NCBI RefSeq assembly: GCF_000955975.1
Contig: NZ_JYJF01000065.1
Span: 1 to 39,887, forward strand
Length of the DNA stretch: 39,887 nucleotides
Origin: Saccharothrix sp. ST-888
Lineage (GTDB): Bacteria > Actinomycetota > Actinomycetes > Streptomycetales > Streptomycetaceae
Direction: 5' to 3'
Of this stretch, positions 1-7,206 are shown one piece after another. The first letter of the stretch is position 1; each line of letters begins with the position of its first letter. Under the pieces are notes generated by a model that worked only from the letters and a program-made list of their open reading frames with translations, did no database searches and had not been told where the DNA came from. The position numbers and the translations under genes are program-made.

Positions 1-54
1 CGGGAGACCGGGACGGCGGCCGGTGCGAGTAGGTGGAAACACCTGAAGCACCGT

Positions 55-127
55 GCGGACGTGGCTCAGTTGGTAGAGCATCACCTTGCCAAGGTGAGGG
101 TCGCGAGTTCGAATCTCGTCGTCCGCT
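55..127 (+). tRNA. tRNA-Gly (anticodon GCC), copy 1
   Basis: The sequence folds as a complete 73-nt cloverleaf. The acceptor arms GCGGACG (55-61) and CGTCCGC (120-126) pair fully, a GCTC/GAGC D stem is present, and the anticodon stem TCACC/GGTGA encloses a TTGCCAA loop with anticodon GCC at 88-90. The T arm carries GTTCGAATC. CCA is not encoded after the discriminator T127. It is identical to the copy 30 bases downstream. Confidence 0.97.
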
Positions 128-157
128 CGCAGTAAGCGCAGTACAATTGAAGATCAT

Positions 158-233
158 GCGGACGTGGCTCAGTTGGTAGAGCATCACCTTGCCAAGGTGA
201 GGGTCGCGAGTTCGAATCTCGTCGTCCGCTCCA
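158..233 (+). tRNA. tRNA-Gly (anticodon GCC), copy 2
   Basis: The 73-nt body at 158-230 is base-for-base identical to the first tRNA-Gly, with anticodon GCC at 191-193. Unlike copy 1, it is followed directly by CCA (231-233), so this copy may carry an encoded 3' end. The two genes are separated by 30 nt of unrelated sequence and are probably co-transcribed, ending at the hairpin at 240-267. Confidence 0.96.
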
Positions 234-239
234 GTTGTG

Positions 240-267
240 AAGGCCCCCCTCCTCCGAGGGGGGCCTT
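240..267 (+). terminator. Intrinsic terminator of the tRNA-Gly pair
   Basis: A perfect 12-bp stem (AAGGCCCCCCTC / GAGGGGGGCCTT) closes a CTCC loop 7-10 nt after the second tRNA. There is no long U tract, as is usual for high-GC actinobacteria. Confidence 0.85.
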
Positions 268-307
268 CGCCGTTTCCGGCGCCTGTTTCTCCACCATTCC
301 CTCACCC

Positions 308-321
308 ATGACATTTGTCAT
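308..321. promoter_or_regulatory. Inverted repeat ATGACA-TT-TGTCAT upstream of the ABC/two-component operon
   Basis: Two perfect 6-bp arms are separated by 2 bp, centred about 85 bp before the ABC ATPase start. The dyad is AT-rich compared with its surroundings. NarL/LiaR-type response regulators bind short dyads of this kind, and such a regulator is encoded at the end of this operon, so autoregulation is a reasonable inference. No clear -10 hexamer could be assigned. Confidence 0.45.
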
Positions 322-400
322 CGCCGACCCGTGGATCCGCACCGGGCTCCGATGACGGCACGCACTGCCCGCGCCTCCCCGCCGACGGGAGGCTTGAGGC

Positions 401-1390
401 ATGAAGCACAGCAGCTCCCCCACCCCGCCCGCCGTCGAGGTCCGCGGCCTCCAGCGCCGCTACGGGCCCGCCGGATCCGCCGGCTTCGACGCCGTCCGCG
501 GTCTCGACCTCACCGTCCGCCGGGGCGAGCTGTTCGCCCTGCTCGGCACCAACGGAGCGGGCAAGACCTCCACCATGGAGCTGATCGAAGGGATGGCCGC
601 CCCGACCGCGGGAACCGTCCGGGTGCTCGGCCACGACCCGCACAGGGAGCGGGCGGCGGTCCGGCCCCGGATCGGGATCATGCTGCAGGAGGGCGGCTTC
701 CCCTCCGACCTCACCGTTGCCGAGACCGGCCGCACCTGGGCCGGACTGACCAGCGACGCCCGCCCGGTGGACGAGGCCCTCGACCTGGTCGGCCTGCTGG
801 ACCGGCGCAGCGTCCGGGTCAAGCAGCTCTCCGGCGGCGAACGGCGCCGGCTCGACCTGGCGATGGCCCTGCTCGGCCGCCCCGAGGTGCTCTTCCTCGA
901 CGAGCCGTCGACCGGCCTCGACCCGGAGGCCCGCGCCGCCGTCTGGCGGCTGGTCCGCGAGCTGCGCGGCCAGGGCACCACGGTGCTGCTGACCACGCAC
1001 TATCTGGAGGAGGCGGAGGAGCTCGCCGACCGGCTCGCCATCATGCACCGGGGCCGGGTGGTCACCGGGGGCACCGTCGCCGAGGTGATCGCCGACCGCC
1101 CCTCCCGGATCAGCTTCGAACTGCCCGAGCGCCAGGGCCGGTACGAGCACCTCGCCCTGCCGCCGCTGGACGCCGAGGTCAGCTCCGAGGGCCGCCGGAT
1201 CACCCTGCGCACCCCGCGGCTCCAGGCCACCCTCACCGAACTGCTCGGCTGGGCCGCGCACCACGAGCTCGCCCTCGGCGGGCTGGACGCCCGCAGCGCT
1301 TCGCTCGAGGAGGCCTTCCTCGCCATCGCCGCCGAAGCCGGCTCCGACACCGAGACCACCGCCCCTGCCCTGATCGGATCCGCCCGATGA
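401..1390 (+). CDS. ABC transporter ATP-binding protein (ABC-2 exporter type)
   Basis: This 329-residue nucleotide-binding subunit would power export by the permease encoded next to it. Motifs are complete: Walker A GTNGAGKT (49-56), Q-loop in IMLQEGG, signature LSGGE (143-147), Walker B LFLDEP with D167/E168, and the H-loop histidine at residue 200. A C-terminal extension of about 100 residues follows the nucleotide-binding domain, as in DrrA- and CcmA-type exporters. The ATG at 401 is preceded by GGGAGG. The stop overlaps the permease start in ATGA, indicating translational coupling. The substrate cannot be read from sequence. Pairing with a sensor kinase and regulator suggests defence against a membrane-active compound or a membrane-stress response. 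Confidence 0.93.
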   Translation: MKHSSSPTPPAVEVRGLQRRYGPAGSAGFDAVRGLDLTVRRGELFALLGTNGAGKTSTMELIEGMAAPTAGTVRVLGHDPHRERAAVRPRIGIMLQEGGFPSDLTVAETGRTWAGLTSDARPVDEALDLVGLLDRRSVRVKQLSGGERRRLDLAMALLGRPEVLFLDEPSTGLDPEARAAVWRLVRELRGQGTTVLLTTHYLEEAEELADRLAIMHRGRVVTGGTVAEVIADRPSRISFELPERQGRYEHLALPPLDAEVSSEGRRITLRTPRLQATLTELLGWAAHHELALGGLDARSASLEEAFLAIAAEAGSDTETTAPALIGSAR

Positions 1391-2223
1391 CCACCGCGAC
1401 CGCCACCGCCACCGTGACCGCCACCGCCGCGTCCTCGCCGCTCGGCCGCCTGCTCGCCCTCGGACGCGCCGAGACCACGCTGCTGATGCGCAACCGCACC
1501 GCGCTGTTCATGGCCCTCGCCATGCCGCTGATGATGATCGGCGCGGTGCGCAGCATGCTCAAGCAGGTGGCCCAGCACAGCCAGGGCCTCGACCAGCACG
1601 CCGCCATGGTCAACGGGGTGACCGGGCTGATCCTGATGTTCGTCGTCTACTACAACCTCACCGCCGCGTACGTCGCACGGCGCGGTGAGCTGGTGCTCAA
1701 GCGGCTGCGCACCGGCGAGGCGACCGACCTGGAGATCCTCGGCGGGACAGCGGTGCCCTCGGTGGTGCTCGCGCTGCTGCAGTGCGCCGTGCTGGGCGTG
1801 GCCGCGGCCGCGGTCCTGGACCTCCCGGCCCCGGTGAACCCGCTGCTGCTGATGGCCGGGCTCGGCTTCGCCGTGGTGCTGCTGGTCGCCCTCGCCGCGC
1901 TCTCCAGCGCCTTCACCAAGTCCGTCGAGAGCGCCGGGATCACCACCCTGCCGGTGACCCTGATCGCCCAGTTCGGCTCCGGGCTGCTGATCCCGCTCGA
2001 AGTGATGCCGGATCAGCTCGCCGCCTTCTGCCGCGCCCTGCCCACCACCCCGGCCTTCCAGCTGCTGCGGCTCGGCTGGTTCGGCACCGACGGCTCCGCC
2101 GCCGCCACCGACTTCGCCGGCACCTGGGCCGAGGCCGCCCCGCATCTCGGCCTGGCCGTCGCCTGGACCGCCGCCGCCTGCTGGGCCGCCCGGCGCTGGT
2201 TCCGCTGGGAGCCCCGCCGCTGA
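1387..2223 (+). CDS. ABC-2 type transporter permease
   Basis: This 278-residue integral membrane protein is the channel subunit for the preceding ATPase. A Thr/Ala-rich N terminus is followed by about six hydrophobic segments, beginning near the FMALAMPLMMIGAV stretch and ending with AVAWTAAACWAARRW. The pattern LLIPLEVMPDQLAAFCRALPTT near the C terminus matches the conserved region before the last helices of ABC-2 permeases. The ATG at 1387 overlaps the ATPase stop by 4 nt. A longer in-frame reading upstream lies antiparallel in logic to the ATPase frame and is not coding. The next gene starts about 100 bp later. Confidence 0.9.
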   Translation: MTTATATATVTATAASSPLGRLLALGRAETTLLMRNRTALFMALAMPLMMIGAVRSMLKQVAQHSQGLDQHAAMVNGVTGLILMFVVYYNLTAAYVARRGELVLKRLRTGEATDLEILGGTAVPSVVLALLQCAVLGVAAAAVLDLPAPVNPLLLMAGLGFAVVLLVALAALSSAFTKSVESAGITTLPVTLIAQFGSGLLIPLEVMPDQLAAFCRALPTTPAFQLLRLGWFGTDGSAAATDFAGTWAEAAPHLGLAVAWTAAACWAARRWFRWEPRR

Positions 2224-2321
2224 GACCTGCTCACTTCGCCGAGGCCCCGGTTCGGTTCGCCCACCCCCGACTGATAGGAAGACGGCACAACCATGGAACC
2301 GGGGGACGGGGAAGAAACGAC

Positions 2322-3581
2322 GTGGATCTGACCAGACCGGTCCGCCGCTGGCGGGCCCTCGGGAAACCACAGCGAACCGAGCTCTACATGCGCTGGTCGG
2401 TGTATTTCGCCACACTGACCTCACCCCTGGTGGCGCTGAACTCCGTCCAAGGCACCGCGGATCACCCGCTCTCCACCGAGCTCATCGTGGTCATGATCTC
2501 GGCCTCCGTGATCGGCAGCGTGCTGTGCGGCGGCACGTTCCGCGCCGGACTGAACCACCGCCTCGGACGCCGGCCAGCACCCGTCGCCTGGCTGGTCGCC
2601 AACGGACTCCTGCTGGCCACCGCCGTCCCGGCCCTGCTCCTGCTGGCGCCGGTCCCCGCAGCCGGCAAACTGCCCGTCACCACTACCGAGATCAGCTACC
2701 TGACGACGTTCTGCTGCCTCTCGATCATCACGGCGATGCCGCTCCGCGCCGGCATCCTGACCTGTACGGCAGTGCTCCTGCTGCTTGTTCCGGCAGGGAT
2801 GCTGGCCGGGACCTCCCTCGCCGTGAGCATCGGGCTGACGGTGGCCATCACCCTGTGGTCCGCCGTCCTCGGCGCCGCCTGGCGCAGCTCGGTCTGGATC
2901 GTCTCGGTGGTCTGGGAGCTGGACGCCGCGCGGGAGACCCAGGCGCAGCTGGCGGTGGCCGAGGAGCGGCTGCGCTTCTCCCGCGACCTGCACGACGTGA
3001 TGGGCCGCAACCTGACCACCATCGCGCTGAAGAGCGAGCTCGCCGTCCAACTGGCCCGCCGGGGCCGCCCGGAGGCCGCCGAGCAGATGGCGGAGGTGCA
3101 GCGGATCGCCCAGGAGTCCCAGCGCGAGGTCCGCGAGGTCGTCCGCGGCTACCGGGCCGCCGATCTGCAGGCCGAACTGACCGGCGCGCGTTCGGTGCTG
3201 CGCGCCGCCCAGGTCGAGTGCACCACCGAGCTCGCCGAGGGAACCACCGCGATGCCGCCGGCCGTCCAGTCGGTGCTCGGCTGGGTGATCCGCGAGGCCA
3301 CCACCAATGTGCTGCGGCACAGCGACGCCAGGTACTGCTCGATCCGGCTGCGACTGGCCGACGGCCGGGCCGTGCTGGAGATCGAGAACGACGGCGTGCC
3401 CACGATTCCCAAGCCCAGTACGGGCAGCGGCACCGGGCTGGCCGGACTCCGCGAAAGACTGGTCGTCCTCGGTGGCGAACTCACCTGCGGTCGGCCCGGA
3501 TCCGGCCGCCACCGGCTGACCGCCGGCCTGCCCCTGACCGCCGGTTCGCCCGACACCGCACTGGAGGCCTCCACCCCATGA
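2322..3581 (+). CDS. Sensor histidine kinase, DesK/NarX (HisKA_3) family
   Basis: This 419-residue membrane sensor has about five hydrophobic segments between roughly residues 25 and 195, a short coiled linker, and a dimerisation/phosphoacceptor domain with RDLHDVMGRNLT (predicted phosphorylated His224). A C-terminal HATPase domain follows, with an N box (REATTNVLRHS) and a G box (GSGTGLAGLRERL). I chose the GTG at 2322 because the reading before it has no protein character and a purine-rich GGGGAAGAAA stretch precedes it. An ATG at 2388 is the alternative. The stop overlaps the regulator start in ATGA. Grouping with an ABC exporter resembles firmicute and actinobacterial exporter/two-component operons in which the pair controls its own transporter. 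Confidence 0.9.
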   Translation: MDLTRPVRRWRALGKPQRTELYMRWSVYFATLTSPLVALNSVQGTADHPLSTELIVVMISASVIGSVLCGGTFRAGLNHRLGRRPAPVAWLVANGLLLATAVPALLLLAPVPAAGKLPVTTTEISYLTTFCCLSIITAMPLRAGILTCTAVLLLLVPAGMLAGTSLAVSIGLTVAITLWSAVLGAAWRSSVWIVSVVWELDAARETQAQLAVAEERLRFSRDLHDVMGRNLTTIALKSELAVQLARRGRPEAAEQMAEVQRIAQESQREVREVVRGYRAADLQAELTGARSVLRAAQVECTTELAEGTTAMPPAVQSVLGWVIREATTNVLRHSDARYCSIRLRLADGRAVLEIENDGVPTIPKPSTGSGTGLAGLRERLVVLGGELTCGRPGSGRHRLTAGLPLTAGSPDTALEASTP

Positions 3582-4192
3582 CCGAGCCCGTACGTGTCCT
3601 GCTCGCCGACGACGAGCACCTGATCCGTGGCGCCCTGGCCGCCCTGCTGGCCCTGGAGGACGACATCGTCGTGGTCGCCCAGGCCGCCTCCGGGCCCGAA
3701 GCGCTGGCGATGGCCGAGGCACACCGGCCGGACGTGGCCGTCCTCGACCTGCAGATGCCCGGCCTGGACGGCATCGAGGTCGCCGCCGAGCTGCGCCGGC
3801 TGCTGCCGGAGTGCCGGACCATGATCGTCACCGGCCACGGACGTCCCGGCTACCTCAAGCGGGCGCTGGAGGTCGGGGTGCGCGGCTTCCTGCCCAAGAC
3901 CGTCTCGGCGGAGGAGCTGGCCCGCATCATCCGCACGGTCCTGGCCGGCGGACGCTTCGTCGACCCCGAGCTGGCCGCCGACGCGATCAGCGCCGGGGAC
4001 AGCCCGCTCACTCCCCGGGAGACCGACGTCCTGGAACTGGCCGTCGACGGCACCTCGGTCGCCGAGATCGCCGTCCGGGCCTCGCTCTCCCCCGGCACCG
4101 TCCGCAACTACCTCTCCTCGGCCGCCACCAAGCTGGGGGCCGAGAACCGCCACGCAGCCGTCCGGGTGGCCCGCGAACACGGCTGGATCTGA
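3578..4192 (+). CDS. Response regulator, NarL/FixJ family
   Basis: This is a 204-residue two-domain regulator. The receiver has the acidic pair D11/D12, the phosphoacceptor D57 in VAVLDLQMPGLDG, and the conserved Thr and Lys in MIVTG and LPKT. A LuxR-type helix-turn-helix follows (LTPRETDVLELAVDGTSVAE to the end). It is coupled to the kinase gene by a 4-nt overlap and is almost certainly its partner. The most likely target is the operon's own upstream dyad at 308-321. The gene ends 32 bp before a long inverted-repeat element that probably terminates transcription. Confidence 0.93.
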   Translation: MTEPVRVLLADDEHLIRGALAALLALEDDIVVVAQAASGPEALAMAEAHRPDVAVLDLQMPGLDGIEVAAELRRLLPECRTMIVTGHGRPGYLKRALEVGVRGFLPKTVSAEELARIIRTVLAGGRFVDPELAADAISAGDSPLTPRETDVLELAVDGTSVAEIAVRASLSPGTVRNYLSSAATKLGAENRHAAVRVAREHGWI

Positions 4193-4224
4193 CGGCCCGG
4201 GAACCGGCCCGGTCGGACCGGCCA

Positions 4225-4384
4225 TCAGGGGCGCGGGGAACTGCGTGAGACGGAGGATACGGCGCCGTACCGACTTCCGGTGGTCCAGTTGCACCGCCCC
4301 ACTGGGGTGCCGGGGTGCAACTGGCCCACCGGGAGCGGCAATCCGCAGCCACCTTCCGTCTCGCGCGGTTCCCCGCGCCCCTGA
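4225..4384. repeat. Long inverted-repeat intergenic element, copy 1 (nested)
   Basis: This 160-bp element lies between the convergent regulator and purC genes. Outer arms of about 30 bp pair with two mismatches: TCAGGGGCGCGGGGAACTGC onward, against an arm ending GGTTCCCCGCGCCCCTGA. Nested inside is a second dyad, 4279-4295 with 4314-4330 (GGTGGtCCAGTTGCACC and its complement, one mismatch). The outer arm is shared with elements at 9266 and 27216. It probably acts as a bidirectional terminator. Confidence 0.8.
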
Positions 4385-4417
4385 CGGCTGCTCAGCGCCC
4401 CCGGGAGGGGGCGGTGC

Positions 4418-5317
4418 TCAGGCCCAGGTGAGGCCGGTCAGGCGCTCGTACGCCTCGACGTACTTGGCCCGGACGCGCTCGACGATCTCGGCGGGGAGGG
4501 CGGGCGGCGGCAGTTCGCTGGTGCGGTCCCAGCCCGACTCCGGCGAGGTGAGCCAGTTGCGGATGATCTGCTTGTCGAAGGAGGGCTGGGCGTGGCCCGG
4601 CTCCCACTCGTCGGCGGGCCAGAAGCGGGAGGAGTCGGAGGTGAGCACCTCGTCGCCGATCACCAGTTCGCCGTCCAGCAGGCCGAACTCGAACTTGGTG
4701 TCGGCCAGGATGATCCCGCGGTCGCGGGCGATGTCCCGGGCCAGCGAGTAGACGGCCAGCGTGGTCTGCCGCAGGGTGGCGGCCAGCTCGGTGCCGATCC
4801 GGCGGGCGGTCTCCTCGTAGGGGACGTTCTCGTCGTGCTCGCCGACCTCGGCCTTGAGAGCCGGGGTGTAGATCGGGGCGGGCAGCTCGGAGCCGTCCTC
4901 CAGGCCCTCGGGCAGGACGATGCCGCAGACCGTACGGTCCGCCCGGTACTCCAGCAGGCCGGAGCCGGCCAGGTAGCCGCGGGCCACGCACTCCACCGGG
5001 ATCATGTCCAGGCTGCGGCAGACCAGCGTGCGGCCCTTCCAGTCGGCGGGGGCGCCGGCCGGCACCTCGGTCGAGATCACGTGGTTGGGCACGATCTCGG
5101 CGATCCGGTCGAACCACCACAGCGAGAGCTGGGTGAGGATCCGGCCCTTGTCGGGGATCTCGTTGGGCAGCACCCAGTCGAAGGCGGAGGTCCGGTCGCT
5201 GGCCACCATCACCAGGTCGCCGTTCTCGGCTCGGTAGAGATCGCGCACCTTGCCGGTGTGCAGGTGGACCAGGCCGGGTACCTGCACCGGCTCGGGCTTG
5301 GTGACAAATCCGCTCAA
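4418..5317 (-). CDS. purC: Phosphoribosylaminoimidazole-succinocarboxamide synthase (SAICAR synthase)
   Basis: PurC condenses CAIR with aspartate using ATP in de novo purine synthesis, in the cytosol. The 299-residue product has the N-terminal GKVRDLY ATP-binding loop, ASDRTSAFD, the substrate-site pattern RSLDMIPVECVARGYLAGSG, and the ADTKFEFG and GDEVLTSDSSRFW motifs. Length is typical of the actinobacterial form. The conserved N terminus (SGFVTKPEP) is preceded by TTG at 5317 and there is no in-frame ATG nearby, so translation probably starts at this rare codon. The Shine-Dalgarno region is weak (GAGGA about 12 nt away). It lies on the same strand as purD, with two unrelated genes between them. 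Confidence 0.97.
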   Translation of the reverse strand: MSGFVTKPEPVQVPGLVHLHTGKVRDLYRAENGDLVMVASDRTSAFDWVLPNEIPDKGRILTQLSLWWFDRIAEIVPNHVISTEVPAGAPADWKGRTLVCRSLDMIPVECVARGYLAGSGLLEYRADRTVCGIVLPEGLEDGSELPAPIYTPALKAEVGEHDENVPYEETARRIGTELAATLRQTTLAVYSLARDIARDRGIILADTKFEFGLLDGELVIGDEVLTSDSSRFWPADEWEPGHAQPSFDKQIIRNWLTSPESGWDRTSELPPPALPAEIVERVRAKYVEAYERLTGLTWA

Positions 5318-5444
5318 GGTCGTCTCAGTCCTCAGGGTGGTTCGCGCGCCGCTGCGGCTAGGAAGGGGAGGTCACTGGCCCCGAGTCTGTCACGAAGCCC
5401 TTCCCCACTCCGTTCCACGCGCGTAGCGCCCCACCCCTTACGCA

Positions 5445-5461
5445 GCCCGGCCGGACCGGGC
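5445..5461 (-). terminator. Hairpin after the dimethylformamidase-like gene
   Basis: GCCCGG and CCGGGC arms enclose a CCGGA loop about 26 nt past the stop of the gene at 5487. It may terminate that transcript before the purC leader. Confidence 0.4.
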
Positions 5462-5486
5462 CTCACCGCGCTGTCCGACCCGGGTC

Positions 5487-7025
5487 TCAGCCCTCCTTGC
5501 AGAGGTGGTCCAGCAGGTTGGCGGTGGCCCGCTGGATGCGCTCGTCGGTGTGGCCGGGGCGGTCGAGCGCCGGTGACCAGGCGAACGTCCCGGCCGCGAA
5601 GACGTACGCACCGCTGGGCGCCCGGTAGAGCGAGGTCTCCTGGTAGCGGGGCTTGCCCAGGGCGTCGCGGTACGGGGAGTGGGCGAGCAGGATCCGCTCG
5701 GTGTTCTCCGGCAGGGCGACCCGCGGGAAGTAGCAGTCCGCCTCGCCGGCGACCAGCCCGGGGAGCTGCTCGCCCTCCCGCAGACCGGTGCCCTCCCAGA
5801 GCCAGTGCGAGGTGTTCCTGGCCACCAGCGGCACGGGCGTCGGCACGCTCCCGGTGTACTGGATGCCGAGCAGGTGCTGCTCCGGCTCGCCCGCGTCCCG
5901 CCAGAGCCCGCTCTGGCTGCCGGACACACCGGCCGCCGGGTGCCCGGCCGGGACGCGCTGGCGCTTGCGGCAGTTGAGCAGCCGGTTCGGCTCCCCGGAC
6001 GGACCGGCCGTCAGCTCGACCCGCCAGTACATGGTGTTGGCCGAGAGGAAGACCAGCGAAGTCCCGCCGTCCCTGGCCCGCTCCACCGTCCGCCGCATCG
6101 GCTCGGACCAGTACTCGTCGTGGCCGGGGAAGATCAGCGCCTTGTGCCGGGCCGGGTCGACCAGACCGGCGTGCAGGTCGGAGGCGGTGGCGTAGGCGAG
6201 GTCGTAGCCGTACCGCTCCGCCCAGCGGATGAAGTCGTAGGCGTGGCCGACGTGCAGCGGCAGCCCGGCACCGGCGTGCGGCCGGTCGAAGGAGACCGTG
6301 ACGGCTGCCTCCCCCTCGCCCAGCAGCCGCCCCTCGTCGTCCCAGGCGTGGTAGAGACTGGCGCCGCGCTGCCCGTCCTCGGGAAAGAGGTTGTACGCCT
6401 GCCAGGTCACGTCGGGCAGCACCAGCAGCAGCTCGCACGGGTGGGTCGGCTCCGCGAAGTCCCGGACCGTGAAGGGGATGTGACTGCGGTGCAGGTTGTC
6501 CACCGTGGTGAGCACCGCGACGTACGCGCCCGGTCTCCAGTGCTGCGGGATGTGCAGCCGCCAGGACTGCCACCAGTGGTGGCAGGAGACGGTGCGGCTG
6601 ACCACCAGCGGCGCGGCCTGGGCCACTCCGGCGATCAGCGGGCTCGACGTCGTGTGGTGGGCGCCGTCGCCCCCGTAGTGGCCGATCCGGTAGACGTCCA
6701 CGCTGAACTCGCGCGGCGGGTTCACGGTGACCCGGAAGTCCACCGAGCCGCCGGGGCGGATCACGCCCGCCGAGGCGAAGCCCTTGATCTGCTGGTTCAC
6801 GTCGTCCGCGTTGGCCGGGGTGCCGATCGGCGGCCTGGGCCGCGGCGTCGCCAGTGGCTGCTGACCGGGGGCGTCCACGCTGACGTACCAGGGGACGGCC
6901 CCCTCCACCCCGGCCAGGTACTGGTCCGGACTTCGCAGCCAGGGCAGCGGTCCTTGCCCGAAGGGGTCCGAGACGCCGTGTGCCAGCGTCCCCGACTCCC
7001 AGCGGCGGTTGAGTTCCGTCCCCAC
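5487..7025 (-). CDS. N,N-dimethylformamidase beta-subunit-like domain protein
   Basis: The 512-residue protein has the overall pattern of the C-terminal domain family of the N,N-dimethylformamidase large subunit: a beta-rich N-terminal region (RPGGSVDFRVTVNPPREFSVDVYRIGHYGG), ELLLVLPDVTWQAYN, and the signature FPGHDEYWSEPMR near residue 300, followed by FLSANTMYWRVEL. Homologues in streptomycetes have no proven substrate, so amide hydrolysis is only a family-level possibility, and no small subunit is encoded nearby. There is no signal peptide. The start is GTG at 7025, with GGGAGGGG just upstream. Several dyads in its upstream region (7073-7164) suggest separate regulation from purC. Confidence 0.75.
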   Translation of the reverse strand: MGTELNRRWESGTLAHGVSDPFGQGPLPWLRSPDQYLAGVEGAVPWYVSVDAPGQQPLATPRPRPPIGTPANADDVNQQIKGFASAGVIRPGGSVDFRVTVNPPREFSVDVYRIGHYGGDGAHHTTSSPLIAGVAQAAPLVVSRTVSCHHWWQSWRLHIPQHWRPGAYVAVLTTVDNLHRSHIPFTVRDFAEPTHPCELLLVLPDVTWQAYNLFPEDGQRGASLYHAWDDEGRLLGEGEAAVTVSFDRPHAGAGLPLHVGHAYDFIRWAERYGYDLAYATASDLHAGLVDPARHKALIFPGHDEYWSEPMRRTVERARDGGTSLVFLSANTMYWRVELTAGPSGEPNRLLNCRKRQRVPAGHPAAGVSGSQSGLWRDAGEPEQHLLGIQYTGSVPTPVPLVARNTSHWLWEGTGLREGEQLPGLVAGEADCYFPRVALPENTERILLAHSPYRDALGKPRYQETSLYRAPSGAYVFAAGTFAWSPALDRPGHTDERIQRATANLLDHLCKEG

Positions 7026-7072
7026 GCGCCCCTCCCACAGTTACCGGGCCCAGCCCGGCGCTCCCCCGCCCG

Positions 7073-7164
7073 GTGGCATGTGCCACATGTATGTGCGTGC
7101 TGTCGTCCAGCACACCACAAAGTGCTGGCGCTGCGTCACCCCACGGTAGCAACAAGTGTTGTTG
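7073..7164. promoter_or_regulatory. Cluster of dyads upstream of the dimethylformamidase-like gene
   Basis: Three dyads fall 48-140 bp upstream of the gene starting at 7025. They are GTGGCA-TG-TGCCAC (7073-7086), an alternating GTGCTG / CAGCAC / GTGCTG set (7097-7127) in which the middle arm can pair with either side, and CAACAAGTGTTGTTG (7150-7164), an AT-rich perfect 6-bp dyad typical of operators. The regulator is unknown. Confidence 0.4.
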
Positions 7165-7206
7165 AAACCCGGTGAACTGCCGCGGCCTCGTGCAACCCGC
7201 CCGGAT

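Noticed and set aside
302..1264. Long open frames antisense or out of frame within genes (for example opposite the ABC ATPase, and opposite purC at 4592-5977)
   Set aside because: In a ~72% GC genome stop codons are rare in all frames. These readings are Gly/Arg/Pro-rich, match no family, lack ribosome sites and lie over genes with complete motifs.
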